Source: Micromussa lordhowensis (Eukaryota > Cnidaria > Anthozoa > Scleractinia > Lobophylliidae). From it: 64,000 nucleotides of DNA. The stretch's first letter is position 1. The number at the start of each line of letters is the position of its first letter. The notes below the pieces were generated by a model. The model was not told the DNA's origin. It searched no databases and saw only the letters and a program-made list of their open reading frames with translations. The translations under genes and the position numbers were made by a program. Location of the stretch: positions 29,116,618 through 29,180,617 of the forward strand of contig OZ026601.1 of assembly GCA_964020085.1 (NCBI GenBank). The letters are read 5' to 3'. Below are positions 1 through 8,640 of the stretch, piece by piece.

Positions 1-105
1 GCAGCAAAATGTTGTCCTATCTTTGCACTTTAAGTGCATACTAATTAGGAGATGATGCCATTTGTGCCAGGATGTTTTTGAAGCCCCTATAGTCGGCCTA
101 CTTTT
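1..105 (+). repeat. Partial monomer at left edge (T10-like end)
   Basis: The 3' part of a monomer whose beginning lies outside the window. It carries CTTTGCACTTTAAG, AATTAGG, TTTGTGCC and AGGATG, the T10 combination. A T10 also precedes T1 at 24625 and 46305, so the array continues leftward in the order seen in the 27-monomer unit. Confidence 0.9.
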
Positions 106-323
106 TTGAGCATTTTCCCTGGGTCCCCCCTTGGCAAAATCTCAGAAAATGGCCGATTTAGGTGTCCTTGCCAAATTTGTCATAACGCGGCTCTACGGAC
201 ACTTATGGAGCCGCAGTTTGCAGAAAAATGTTGTCCTATGTTTGCACTTCAAGTGCATACTAATTAGGAGATGATGCCATTTGCGCCAGGTGTTTTTGAA
301 GCCCCTATAGTCGGCCTACTTTT
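106..323 (+). repeat. Monomer type T1 (reference copy, 218 bp)
   Basis: Diagnostic bases are CCCTGGGTCC instead of CCCTTGGTCC, CGCGGCTCTACGG in the variable block, CAG followed by AAAAA, and a one-base contraction to CCAGGTG. Other T1 copies start at 24844, 46524, 52435 and 58110, always followed by T2 and T3. Confidence 0.9.
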
Positions 324-542
324 TTGAGCATTTTCCCTTGGTCCCCCCTTGGCAAAATCTCAGAAAAGGGCCGATTTAAGTAACCTTGCCAAATTTGTCA
401 TAACTCGGCTATACGGACACTTATGGAGCCGCAGTTTGCAGCAAAATGTTGTCCTATCTTAGCACTTTAAGTGCATACTAATTAGGAGATGATGCCATTT
501 GTGCCAGGATGTTTTTGAAGCCCCTATAGTCGGCCTACTTTT
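324..542 (+). repeat. Monomer type T2 (reference copy)
   Basis: Carries AAAAGGGCC and TTAAGTAACC in place of AAAATGGCC and TTAGGTGTCC. It also has the private CTTAGCACTTTAAG, then TTTGTGCC and AGGATG. Copies start at 25062, 46742, 52653 and 58328. The copy at 25062 has a private A-to-T change in the usual CTTATGG. Confidence 0.9.
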
Positions 543-762
543 TTGAGCATTTTCCCTTGGTCCCCCCTTGGCAAAATCTCAGAAAATGGCCGATTTAGGT
601 GTCCTTGCCAAATTTGTCATAACTCGGCTATATGGACACTTATGGAGCCGCAGTTTGCAGCAAAATGTTGTCCTATGTTTGCACGTCAAGTGCATACTAA
701 TTAGGAGATGATGCCATTTTGCGCCAGGGTGTTTTTGAAGCCCCTATAGTCGGCCTACTTTT
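543..762 (+). repeat. Monomer type T3 (reference copy, 220 bp)
   Basis: Marked by CTATATGG in the variable block, GCACGTCAAG in the dyad and one extra T in CCATTTTGCGCC, giving 220 bp. Copies start at 25281, 46961, 52872 and 58547. The last two carry CTTTACCG instead of CTATATGG, a shared change linking those two regions. Confidence 0.9.
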
Positions 763-980
763 TTGAGCATTTTCCCTTGGTCCCCCCTTGGCAAAATCTC
801 AGAAAATGGCCGATTTAGGTGTCCTTGCCAAATTTGTCATAACTCGGCTATACGGACACTTATGGAGCCGAAGTTTGCAGTAAAATGTTGTCCTATGTTT
901 CACTTCAAGTGCATACTAATAAGGAGATGATGCCATTTGCGCCAGGATGTTTTTGAAGCCCCTATAGTCGGCCTACTTTT
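763..980 (+). repeat. Monomer type T4 (reference copy, 218 bp)
   Basis: Has AAG/TAAA at the paired variable sites, AATAAGG and AGGATG like T12. It lacks one base where GTTTGCACTT becomes GTTTCACTT, which shortens the unit and breaks the dyad. Copies start at 25501, 27690, 47181, 49370 and 53092. Confidence 0.88.
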
Positions 981-1199
981 TTGAGCATTTTCCCTTCGTC
1001 CCCCCTTTGCAAAATCTCAGAAAATGGCCGATTTAGGTGTCCTTGCCAAATTTGTCATAACTCGGCTATACGGACACTTATGGAGCCGAAGTTTGCAGTA
1101 AAATGTTGTCCTATGTTTGCACTTCAAGTGCATACTAATAAGGAGATGATGCCATTTGCGCCAGGATATTTTTGAAGCCCCTATAGTCGGCCTACTTTT
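981..1199 (+). repeat. Monomer type T5 (reference copy)
   Basis: Marked by CCCCTTTGCAAAA in place of CCCCTTGGCAAAA, and by AGGATATTTTTG near the end. This copy has a private CCCTTCG. Copies at 25719 and 47399 keep CCCTTGG. A related unit at 53529 shares the CTTTGC change but ends in AGGATG and has ACTTATAAGG. Confidence 0.88.
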
Positions 1200-1418
1200 T
1201 TGAGCATTTTCCCTTGGTCCCCCCTTGGCAAAATCTCAGAAAATGGCCGATTTAGGTGTCCTTGCCAAATTTGTCATAACGCGGCTCTACGGACACTTAT
1301 GGAGCCGCAGTTTGCAGCAAAATGTTGTCCTATGTTTGCACTTCAAGTGCATACTAATTAGGAGATGATGCCATTTGCGCCAGGGTGTTTTTGAAGCCCC
1401 TATAGTCGGCCTACTTTT
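1200..1418 (+). repeat. Monomer type T6 (reference copy)
   Basis: Combines CGCGGCTCTACGG with CAG/CAAAA, an intact dyad with central C, AATTAGG and AGGGTG. Copies start at 25938, 28127, 47618 and 49807. Confidence 0.85.
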
Positions 1419-1637
1419 TTGAGCATTTTCCCTTGGTCCCCCCTTGGCAAAATCTCAGAAAATGGCCGATTTAGGTGTCCTTGCCAAATTTGTCATAACT
1501 CGGCTATACGGACACTTATGGAGCCGAAGTTTGCAGTAAAATGTTGTCCTATGTTTGGACTTCAAGTGCATACTAATAAGGAGATGATGCCATTTGCGCC
1601 AGGATGTTTTTGAAGCCCCTATAGTCGGCCTACTTTT
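1419..1637 (+). repeat. Monomer type T7 (reference copy)
   Basis: Has AAG/TAAA, GTTTGGACTTC (dyad broken at its outer arm), AATAAGG and AGGATG. Many later copies, for example 11049, 13676, 16085, 18712 and 22435, add GGTGTGC for GGTGTCC. A subtype T7b with GTCTGGACTTC sits at 9736, 12363, 17399, 28784, 31192 and 37982, always just before a T11. Confidence 0.88.
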
Positions 1638-1856
1638 TTGAGCATTTTCCCTTGGTCCCCCCTTGCCAAAATCTTAGAAAATGGCCGATTTAGGTGTCCT
1701 TGCCAAATTTGTCATAACGTGGCTGTACGGACACTTATGGAGCCGCAGTTTGCAGAAAAATGTTGTCCTATGTTTGCACTTCAAGTGCATACTAATTAGG
1801 AGATGATGCCATTTGCGCCAGGGTGTTTTTGAAGCCCCTATAGTCGGCCTACTTTT
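1638..1856 (+). repeat. Monomer type T8 (reference copy)
   Basis: Marked by CGTGGCTGTACGG in the variable block and CAG/AAAAA. It almost always follows T7 and precedes T9. This copy and those at 26376 and 48057 share a private pair, CTTGCCAAAATCTTAG instead of CTTGGCAAAATCTCAG, which tags the 27-monomer lineage. Confidence 0.9.
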
Positions 1857-2075
1857 TTGAGCATTTTCCCTTGGTCCCCGCTTGGCAAAATCTCAGAAAA
1901 GGGCCGATTTAAGTAACCTTGCCAAATTTGTCATAACTCGGCTATACGGACACTTATGGAGCCGCAGTTTGCAGCAAAATGTTGTCCTATGTTTGCACTT
2001 TAAGTGAATACTAATTAGGAGATGATGCCATTTGCGCCAGGGTGTTTTTGAAGCCTCTATAGTCGGCCTACTTTT
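1857..2075 (+). repeat. Monomer type T9 (reference copy)
   Basis: Marked by GGTCCCCGCTTGG (C-to-G in the C run), AAAAGGGCC, TTAAGTAACC, the dyad change AAGTGAATAC, and GCCTCTATAG at the end. Nearly every later T9 keeps this set, so it is one of the most stable types. Confidence 0.9.
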
Positions 2076-2086
2076 TTGAGCATTTT

Positions 2087-2104
2087 CCCTTGGTCCCCCC
2101 TTGG
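2087..2104 (+). repeat. 11-bp internal direct repeat in monomer, representative
   Basis: CCCTTGG occurs twice, 11 bp apart, at monomer positions 12-18 and 23-29, on either side of the C run. A related CCTTGCCAAA lies 37 bp after the second CCTTGGCAAA. It is present in nearly all monomers except those with changes such as GGGTCC, TGTTCC or CCGCTT. Confidence 0.75.
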
Positions 2105-2186
2105 CAAAATCTCAGAAAATGGCCGATTTAGGTGTCCTTGCCAAATTTGTCATAACTCGGCTATACGGACACTTATGGAGCCGCAG

Positions 2187-2197
2187 TTTGCAGCAAA
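2187..2197. other. 11-bp dyad TTTGCAGCAAA, representative
   Basis: Five-base arms TTTGC and GCAAA around an A, at monomer positions 112-122. It is intact in CAG/CAAAA types (T2, T3, T6, T9, T10, T11, T14, T15). It is broken in AAG/TAAAA types (T4, T5, T7, T12) and CAG/AAAAA types (T1, T8, T13), so the dyad coincides with a main type-defining site. Confidence 0.75.
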
Positions 2198-2212
2198 ATG
2201 TTGTCCTATCTT

Positions 2213-2227
2213 TGCACTTTAAGTGCA
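2213..2227. other. 15-bp dyad TGCACTT-N-AAGTGCA, representative
   Basis: A 7-bp perfect inverted repeat around one base, at monomer positions 138-152. The centre is C or T. Types T1, T5, T6, T8, T10, T12, T13 and ordinary T15 keep it. T3, T4, T7, T9, T11, T14 and P7 each break it in a different way. It could form a short hairpin or be a protein site; neither is shown by sequence alone. Confidence 0.8.
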
Positions 2228-2294
2228 TACTAATTAGGAGATGATGCCATTTGTGCCAGGATGTTTTTGAAGCCCCTATAGTCGGCCTACTTTT

Positions 2295-2513
2295 TTGAGC
2301 ATTTTCCCTTGGTCCCCCCTTGGCAAAATCTCAGAAAATGGCCGATTTAGGTGTCCTTGCCAAATTTGTCATAACTCGGCTATACGGACACTTATGGAGC
2401 CGCAGTTTGCAGCAAAATGTTGTCCTATGTTTGCACGTCAAGTGCATACCAATAAGGAGATGATGCCATTTGCGCCAGGATGTTTTTGAAGCCCCTATAG
2501 TCGGCCCACTTTT
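2295..2513 (+). repeat. Monomer type T11 (reference copy)
   Basis: Marked by GCACGTCAAG in the dyad and AATAAGG with CAG/CAAAA. Copies in the left block often read ATACCAATAAGG. It is one of the most frequent types and can be locally doubled (11925-12362 and 16961-17398). Confidence 0.88.
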
Positions 2514-2732
2514 TTGAGCATTTTCCCTTGGTCCCCCCTTGGCAAAATCTCAGAAAATGGCCGATTTAGGTGTCCTTGCCAAATTTGTCATAACTCGGCT
2601 ATACGGACACTTATGGAGCCGAAGTTTGCAGTAAAATGTTGTCCTATGTTTGCACTTCAAGTGCATACTAATAAGGAGATGATGCCATTTGCGCCAGGAT
2701 GTTTTTGAAGCCCCTATAGTCGGCCTACTTTT
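2514..2732 (+). repeat. Monomer type T12 (reference copy)
   Basis: Has AAG/TAAA, an intact dyad with central C, AATAAGG and AGGATG. Subtype T12b carries GCGGCTATACGG in the variable block and is found at 23530, 27252, 33602, 40392, 45210, 48932 and 51121, always between T11 and T13b. Confidence 0.88.
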
Positions 2733-2950
2733 TTGAGCATTTTCCCTTGGTCCCCCCTTGGCAAAATCTCAGAAAATGGCCGATTTAGGTGTCCTTGCCA
2801 AATTTGTCATAACGCGGCTCTACGGACACTTATGGAGCCGCAGTTTGCAGAAAAATGTTGTCCTATGTTTGCACTTTAAGTGCATACTAATTAGGAGATG
2901 ATGCCATTTGCGCCAGGTGTTTTTGAAGCCCCTATAGTCGGCCTACTTTT
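2733..2950 (+). repeat. Monomer type T13 (reference copy, 218 bp)
   Basis: Has CGCGGCTCTACGG, CAG/AAAAA, usually CACTTTAAG, and the one-base contraction CCAGGTG that makes it 218 bp. It is normally followed by T14. Subtype T13b is 219 bp with CACTTCAAG and AGGGTG; it is found for example at 14991, 20027, 23749 and 27471. Confidence 0.88.
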
Positions 2951-3169
2951 TTGACCATTTTCCCTTGGTCCCCCCTTGGCAAAATCTCAGAAAAGGGCCG
3001 ATTTAAGTAACCTTGCCAAATTTGTCATAACTCGGCTATACGGACACTTATGGAGCCGCAGTTTGCAGCAAAATGTTGTCCTATGTTTGCACTTCCAGTG
3101 CATACTAATTAGGAGATGATGCCATTTGCGCCAGGGTGTTTTTGAAGCCCCTATAGTCGGCCTACTTTT
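2951..3169 (+). repeat. Monomer type T14 (reference copy)
   Basis: Has AAAAGGGCC and TTAAGTAACC like T2 and T9, with the dyad variant CACTTCCAG and AGGGTG. In this copy and those at 5578 and 6890 the start reads TTGACCATT. Confidence 0.88.
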
Positions 3170-3388
3170 TTGAGCATTTTCCCTTGGTCCCCCCTTGGCA
3201 AAATCTCAGAAAATGGCCGATTTAGGTGTCCTTGCCAAATTTGTCATAACTCGGCTTTACCGACACTTATGGAGCCGCAGTTTGCAGCAAAATGTTGTCC
3301 TATGTTTGCACTTCAAGTGAATACTAATTAGGAGATGATGCCATTTGCGCCAGGGTGTTTTTGAAGCCTCTATAGTCGGCCTACTTTT
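3170..3388 (+). repeat. Monomer type T15 (reference copy)
   Basis: Marked by CTTTACCG in the variable block with CAG/CAAAA. In the 6-monomer block most copies also carry AAGTGAATAC and GCCTCTATAG; elsewhere it has the ordinary GTGCATAC. It closes the 6-monomer HOR and is followed by T7 in the longer HORs. Confidence 0.88.
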
Positions 3389-6300
3389 TTGAGCATTTTC
3401 CCTTGGTCCCCCCTTGGCAAAATCTCAGAAAATGGCCGATTTAGGTGTCCTTGCCAAATTTGTCATAACTCGGCTATACGGACACTTATGGAGCCGCAGT
3501 TTGCAGCAAAATGTTGTCCTATCTTTGCACTTTAAGTGCATACTAATTAGGAGATGATGCCATTTGTGCCAGGATGTTTTTGAAGCCCCTATAGTCGGCC
3601 TACTTTTTTGAGCATTTTCCCTTGGTCCCCCCTTGGCAAAATCTCAGAAAATGGCCGATTTAGGTGTCCTTGCCAAATTTGTCATAACTCGGCTATACGG
3701 ACACTTATGGAGCCGCAGTTTGCAGCAAAATGTTGTCCTATGTTTGCACGTCAAGTGCATACCAATAAGGAGATGATGCCATTTGCGCCAGGATGTTTTT
3801 GAAGCCCCTATAGTCGGCCTACTTTTTTGAGCATTTTCCCTTGGTCCCCCCTTGGCAAAATCTCAGAAAATGGCCGATTTAGGTGTCCTTGCCAAATTTG
3901 TCATAACTCGGCTATACGGACACTTATGGAGCCGAAGTTTGCAGTAAAATGTTGTCCTATGTTTGCACTTCAAGTGCATACTAATAAGGAGATGATGCCA
4001 TTTGCGCCAGGATGTTTTTGAAGCCCCTATAGTCGGCCTACTTTTTTGAGCATTTTCCCTTGGTCCCCCCTTGGCAAAATCTCAGGAAATGGCCGATTTA
4101 GGTGTCCTTGCCAAATTTGTCATAACGCGGCTCTACGGACACTTATGGAGCCGCAGTTTGCAGAAAAATGTTGTCCTATGTTTGCACTTTAAGTGCATAC
4201 TAATTAGGAGATGATGCCATTTGCGCCAGGTGTTTTTGAAGCCCCTATAGTCGGCCTACTTTTTTGAGCATTTTCCCTTGGTCCCCCCTTGGCAAAATCT
4301 CAGAAAAGGGCCGATTTAAGTAACCTTGCCAAATTTGTCATAACTCGGCTATACGGACACTTATGGAGCCGCAGTTTGCAGCAAAATGTTGTCCTATGTT
4401 TGCACTTCCAGTGCATACTAATTAGGAGATGATGCCATTTGCGCCAGGGTGTTTTTGAAGCCCCTATAGTCGGCCTACTTTTTTGAGCATTTTTCCCTTG
4501 TCCCCCCTTGGCAAAATCTCAGAAAATGGCCGATTTAGGTGTCCTTGCCAAATTTGTCATAACTCGGCTTTACCGACACTTATGGAGCCGCAGTTTGCAG
4601 CAAAATGTTGTCCTATGTTTGCACTTCAAGTGCATACTAATTAGGAGATGATGCCATTTGCGCCAGGGTGTTTTTGAAGCCCCTATAGTCGGCCTACTTT
4701 TTTGAGCATTTTCCCTTGGTCCCCCCTTGGCAAAATCTCAGAAAATGGCCGATTTAGGTGTCCTTGCCAAATTTGTCATAACTCGGCTATACGGACACTT
4801 ATGGAGCCGCAGTTTGCAGCAAAATGTTGTCCTATCTTTGCACTTTAAGTGCATACTAATTAGGAGATGATGCCATTTGTGCCAGGATGTTTTTGAAGCC
4901 CCTATAGTCGGCCTACTTTTTTGAGCATTTTCCCTTGGTCCCCCCTTGGCAAAATCTCAGAAAATGGCCGATTTAGGTGTCCTTGCCAAATTTGTCATAA
5001 CTCGGCTATACGGACACTTATGGAGCCGCAGTTTGCAGCAAAATGTTGTCCTATGTTTGCACGTCAAGTGCATACTAATAAGGAGATGATGCCATTTGCG
5101 CCAGGATGTTTTTGAAGCCCCTATAGTCGGCCTACTTTTTTGAGCATTTTCCCTTGGTCCCCCCTTGGCAAAATCTCAGAAAATGGCCGATTTAGGTGTC
5201 CTTGCCAAATTTGTCATAACTCGGCTATACGGACACTTATGGAGCCGAAGTTTGCAGTAAAATGTTGTCCTATGTTTGCACTTCAAGTGCATACTAATAA
5301 GGAGATGATGCCATTTGCGCCAGGATGTTTTTGAAGCCCCTATAGTCGGCCTACCTTTTTGAGCATTTTCCCTTGGTCCCCCCTTGGCAAAATCTCAGAA
5401 AATGGCCGATTTAGGTGTCCTTGCCAAATTTGTCATAACGCGGCTCTACGGACACTTATGGAGCCGCAGTTTGCAGAAAAATGTTGTCCTATGTTTGCAC
5501 TTCAAGTGCATACTAATTAGGAGATGATGCCATTTGCGCCAGGTGTTTTTGAAGCCCCTATAGTCGGCCTACTTTTTTGACCATTTTCCCTTGGTCCCCC
5601 CTTGGCAAAATCTCAGAAAAGGGCCGATTTAAGTAACCTTGCCAAATTTGTCATAACTCGGCTATACGGACACTTATGGAGCCGCAGTTTGCAGCAAAAT
5701 GTTGTCCTATGTTTGCACTTCCAGTGCATACTAATTAGGAGATGATGCCATTTGCGCCAGGGTGTTTTTGAAGCCCCTATAGTCGGCCTACTTTTTTGAG
5801 CATTTTCCCTTGGTCCCCCCTTGGCAAAATCTCAGAAAATGGCCGATTTAGGTGTCCTTGCCAAATTTGTCATAACTCGGCTTTACCGACACTTATGGAG
5901 CCGCAGTTTGCAGCAAAATGTTGTCCTATGTTTGCACTTCAAGTGAATACTAATTAGGAGATGATGCCATTTGCGCCAGGGTGTTTTTGAAGCCTCTATA
6001 GTCGGCCTACTTTTTTGAGCATTTTCCCTTGGTCCCCCCTTGGCAAAATCTCAGAAAATGGCCGATTTAGGTGTCCTTGCCAAATTTGTCATAACTCGGC
6101 TATACGGACACTTATGGAGCCGCAGTTTGCAGCAAAATGTTGTCCTATCTTTGCACTTTAAGTGCATACTAATTAGGAGATGATGCCATTTGTGCCAGGA
6201 TGTTTTTGAAGCCCCTATAGTCGGCCTACTTTTTTGAGCATTTTCCCTTGGTCCCCCCTTGGCAAAATCTCAGAAAATGGCCGATTTAGGTGTCCTTGCC

Positions 6301-8640
6301 AAATTTGTCATAACTCGGCTATACGGACACTTATGGAGCCGCAGTTTGCAGCAAAATGTTGTCCTATGTTTGCACGTCAAGTGCATACCAATAAGGAGAT
6401 GATGCCATTTGCGCCAGTTTTTTTTTGAAGCCCCTATAGTCGGCCTACTTTTTTGAGCATTTTCCCTTGGTCCCCCCTTGGCAAAATCTCAGAAAATGGC
6501 CGATTTAGGTGTCCTTGCCAAATTTGTCATAACTCGGCTATACGGACACTTATGGAGCCGAAGTTTGCAGTAAAATGTTGTCCTATGTTTGCACTTCAAG
6601 TGCATACTAATAAGGAGATGATGCCATTTGCGCCAGGATGTTTTTGAAGCCCCTATAGTCGGCCTACTTTTTTGAGCATTTTCCCTTGGTCCCCCCTTGG
6701 CAAAATCTCAGAAAATGGCCGATTTAGGTGTCCTTGCCAAATTTGTCATAACGCGGCTCTACGGACACTTATGGAGCCGCAGTTTGCAGAAAAATGTTGT
6801 CCTATGTTTGCACTTTAAGTGCATACTAATTAGGAGATGATGCCATTTGCGCCAGGTGTTTTTGAAGCCCCTATAGTCGGCCTACTTTTTTGACCATTTT
6901 CCCTTGGTCCCCCCTTGGCAAAATCTCAGAAAAGGGCCGATTTAAGTAACCTTGCCAAATTTGTCATAACTCGGCTATACGGACACTTATGGAGCCGCAG
7001 TTTGCAGCAAAATGTTGTCCTATGTTTGCACTTCCAGTGCATACTAATTAGGAGATGATGCCATTTGCGCCAGGGTGTTTTTGAAGCCCCTATAGTCGGC
7101 CTACTTTTTTGAGCATTTTCCCTTGGTCCCCCCTTGGCAAAATCTCAGAAAATGGCCGATTTAGGTGTCCTTGCCAAATTTGTCATAACTGGGCTTTACC
7201 GACACTTATGGAGCCGCAGTTTGCAGCAAAATGTTGTCCTATGTTTGCACTTCAAGTGAATACTAATTAGGAGATGATGCCATTTGCGCCAGGGTGTTTT
7301 TGAAGCCTCTATAGTCGGCCTACTTTTTTGAGCATTTTCCCTTGGTCCCCCCTTGGCAAAATCTCAGAAAATGGCCGATTTAGGTGTCCTTGCCAAATTT
7401 GTCATAACTCGGCTATACGGACACTTATGGAGCCGCAGTTTGCAGCAAAATGTTGTCCTATCTTTGCACTTTAAGTGCATACTAATTAGGAGATGATGCC
7501 ATTTGTGCCAGGATGTTTTTGAAGCCCCTATAGTCGGCCTACTTTTTTGAGCATTTTCCCTTGGTCCCCCCTTGGCAAAATCTCAGAAAATGGCCGATTT
7601 AGGTGTCCTTGCCAAATTTGTCATAACTCGGCTATACGGACACTTATGGAGCCGCAGTTTGCAGCAAAATGTTGTCCTATGTTTGCACGTCAAGTGCATA
7701 CCAATAAGGAGATGATGCCATTTGCGCCAGGATGTTTTTGAAGCCCCTATAGTCGGCCTACTTTTTTGAGCATTTTCCCTTGGTCCCCCCTTGGCAAAAT
7801 CTCAGAAAATGGCCGATTTAGGTGTCCTTGCCAAATTTGTCATAACTCGGCTATACGGACACTTATGGAGCCGAAGTTTGCAGTAAAATGTTGTCCTATG
7901 TTTGCACGTCAAGTGCATACTAATAAGGAGATGATGCCATTTGCGCCAGGATGTTTTTGAAGCCCCTATAGTCGGCCTACTTTTTTGAGCATTTTCCCTT
8001 GGTCCCCCCTTGGCAAAATCTCAGAAAATGGCCGATTTAGGTGTCCTTGCCAAATTTGTCATAACGCGGCTCTACGGACACTTATGGAGCCGCAGTTTGC
8101 AGAAAAATGTTGTCCTATGTTTGCACTTTAAGTGCATACTAATTAGGAGATGATGCCATTTGCGCCAGGTGTTTTTGAAGCCCCTATAGTCGGCCTACTT
8201 TTTTGAGCATTTTCCCTTGGTCCCCCCTTGGCAAAATCTCAGAAAAGGGCCGATTTAAGTAACCTTGCCAAATTTGTCATAACTCGGCTATACGGACACT
8301 TATGGAGCCGCAGTTTGCAGCAAAATGTTGTCCTATGTTTGCACTTCCAGTGCATACTAATTAGGAGATGATGCCATTTGCGCCAGGGTGTTTTTGAAGC
8401 CCCTATAGTCGGCCTACTTTTTTGAGCATTTTCCCTTGGTCCCCCCTTGGCAAAATCTCAGAAAATGGCCGATTTAGGTGTCCTTGCCAAATTTGTCATA
8501 ACTCGGCTTTACCGACACTTATGGAGCCGCAGTTTGCAGCAAAATGTTGTCCTATGTTTGCACTTCAAGTGCATACTAATTAGGAGATGATGCCATTTGC
8601 GCCAGGGTGTTTTTGAAGCCCCTATAGTCGGCCTACTTTT

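Larger units (their letters stand above)
106..2075 (+). repeat. Partial 27-monomer HOR (T1-T9)
   Basis: These nine monomers match 24844-26813 and 46524-48493 in the same type order, and share private marks: CTTAGCAC in T2, CTTTGC and AGGATATTTTTG in T5, and CTTGCCAAAATCTTAG in T8. They are therefore a fragment of the 5911-bp unit described at 22435. To the right the register changes, because T10 opens the 6-monomer block rather than continuing the 27-monomer order. Confidence 0.88.
2076..2294 (+). repeat. Monomer type T10 (reference copy, near-consensus)
   Basis: Has the unmodified CTCGGCTATACGG block, CAG/CAAAA (the 11-bp dyad TTTGCAGCAAA is intact), CTTTGCACTTTAAG, AATTAGG, GTGCC and AGGATG. 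Later copies outside the 6-monomer block mostly carry CCCTTGTTCC. It opens each 6-monomer HOR. Confidence 0.88.
2076..8640 (+). repeat. 6-monomer HOR block, five tandem copies of 1313 bp
   Basis: Type order T10-T11-T12-T13-T14-T15 repeats five times with exact boundaries at 2076, 3389, 4702, 6015, 7328 and 8641, each step being 1313 bp (6 x 219 minus the one-base contraction in T13). Copies differ at only scattered positions. Examples are the T-run change in CCAGTTTTTTTTTGAAG near 6416-6426, GGGCTTTACCG near 7191, and GCACGTC in the last T12. Such uniformity indicates recent amplification or strong local homogenisation. Confidence 0.95.

Noticed and set aside
2076..2294. RNA polymerase III unit (T6 terminator, A-box-like TGGCAAAATCT)
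   Set aside because: The A-box match is imperfect, no B-box (GTTCGANNC type) is present, and a T6 tract alone is not evidence of transcription.
2076..2294. G-quadruplex on the minus strand (GGGGGG, GGG, GGGG per monomer)
   Set aside because: Only three G runs of three or more occur per monomer, one about 30 bases away from the others, and T9 interrupts the G6 run. This is too weak to annotate.
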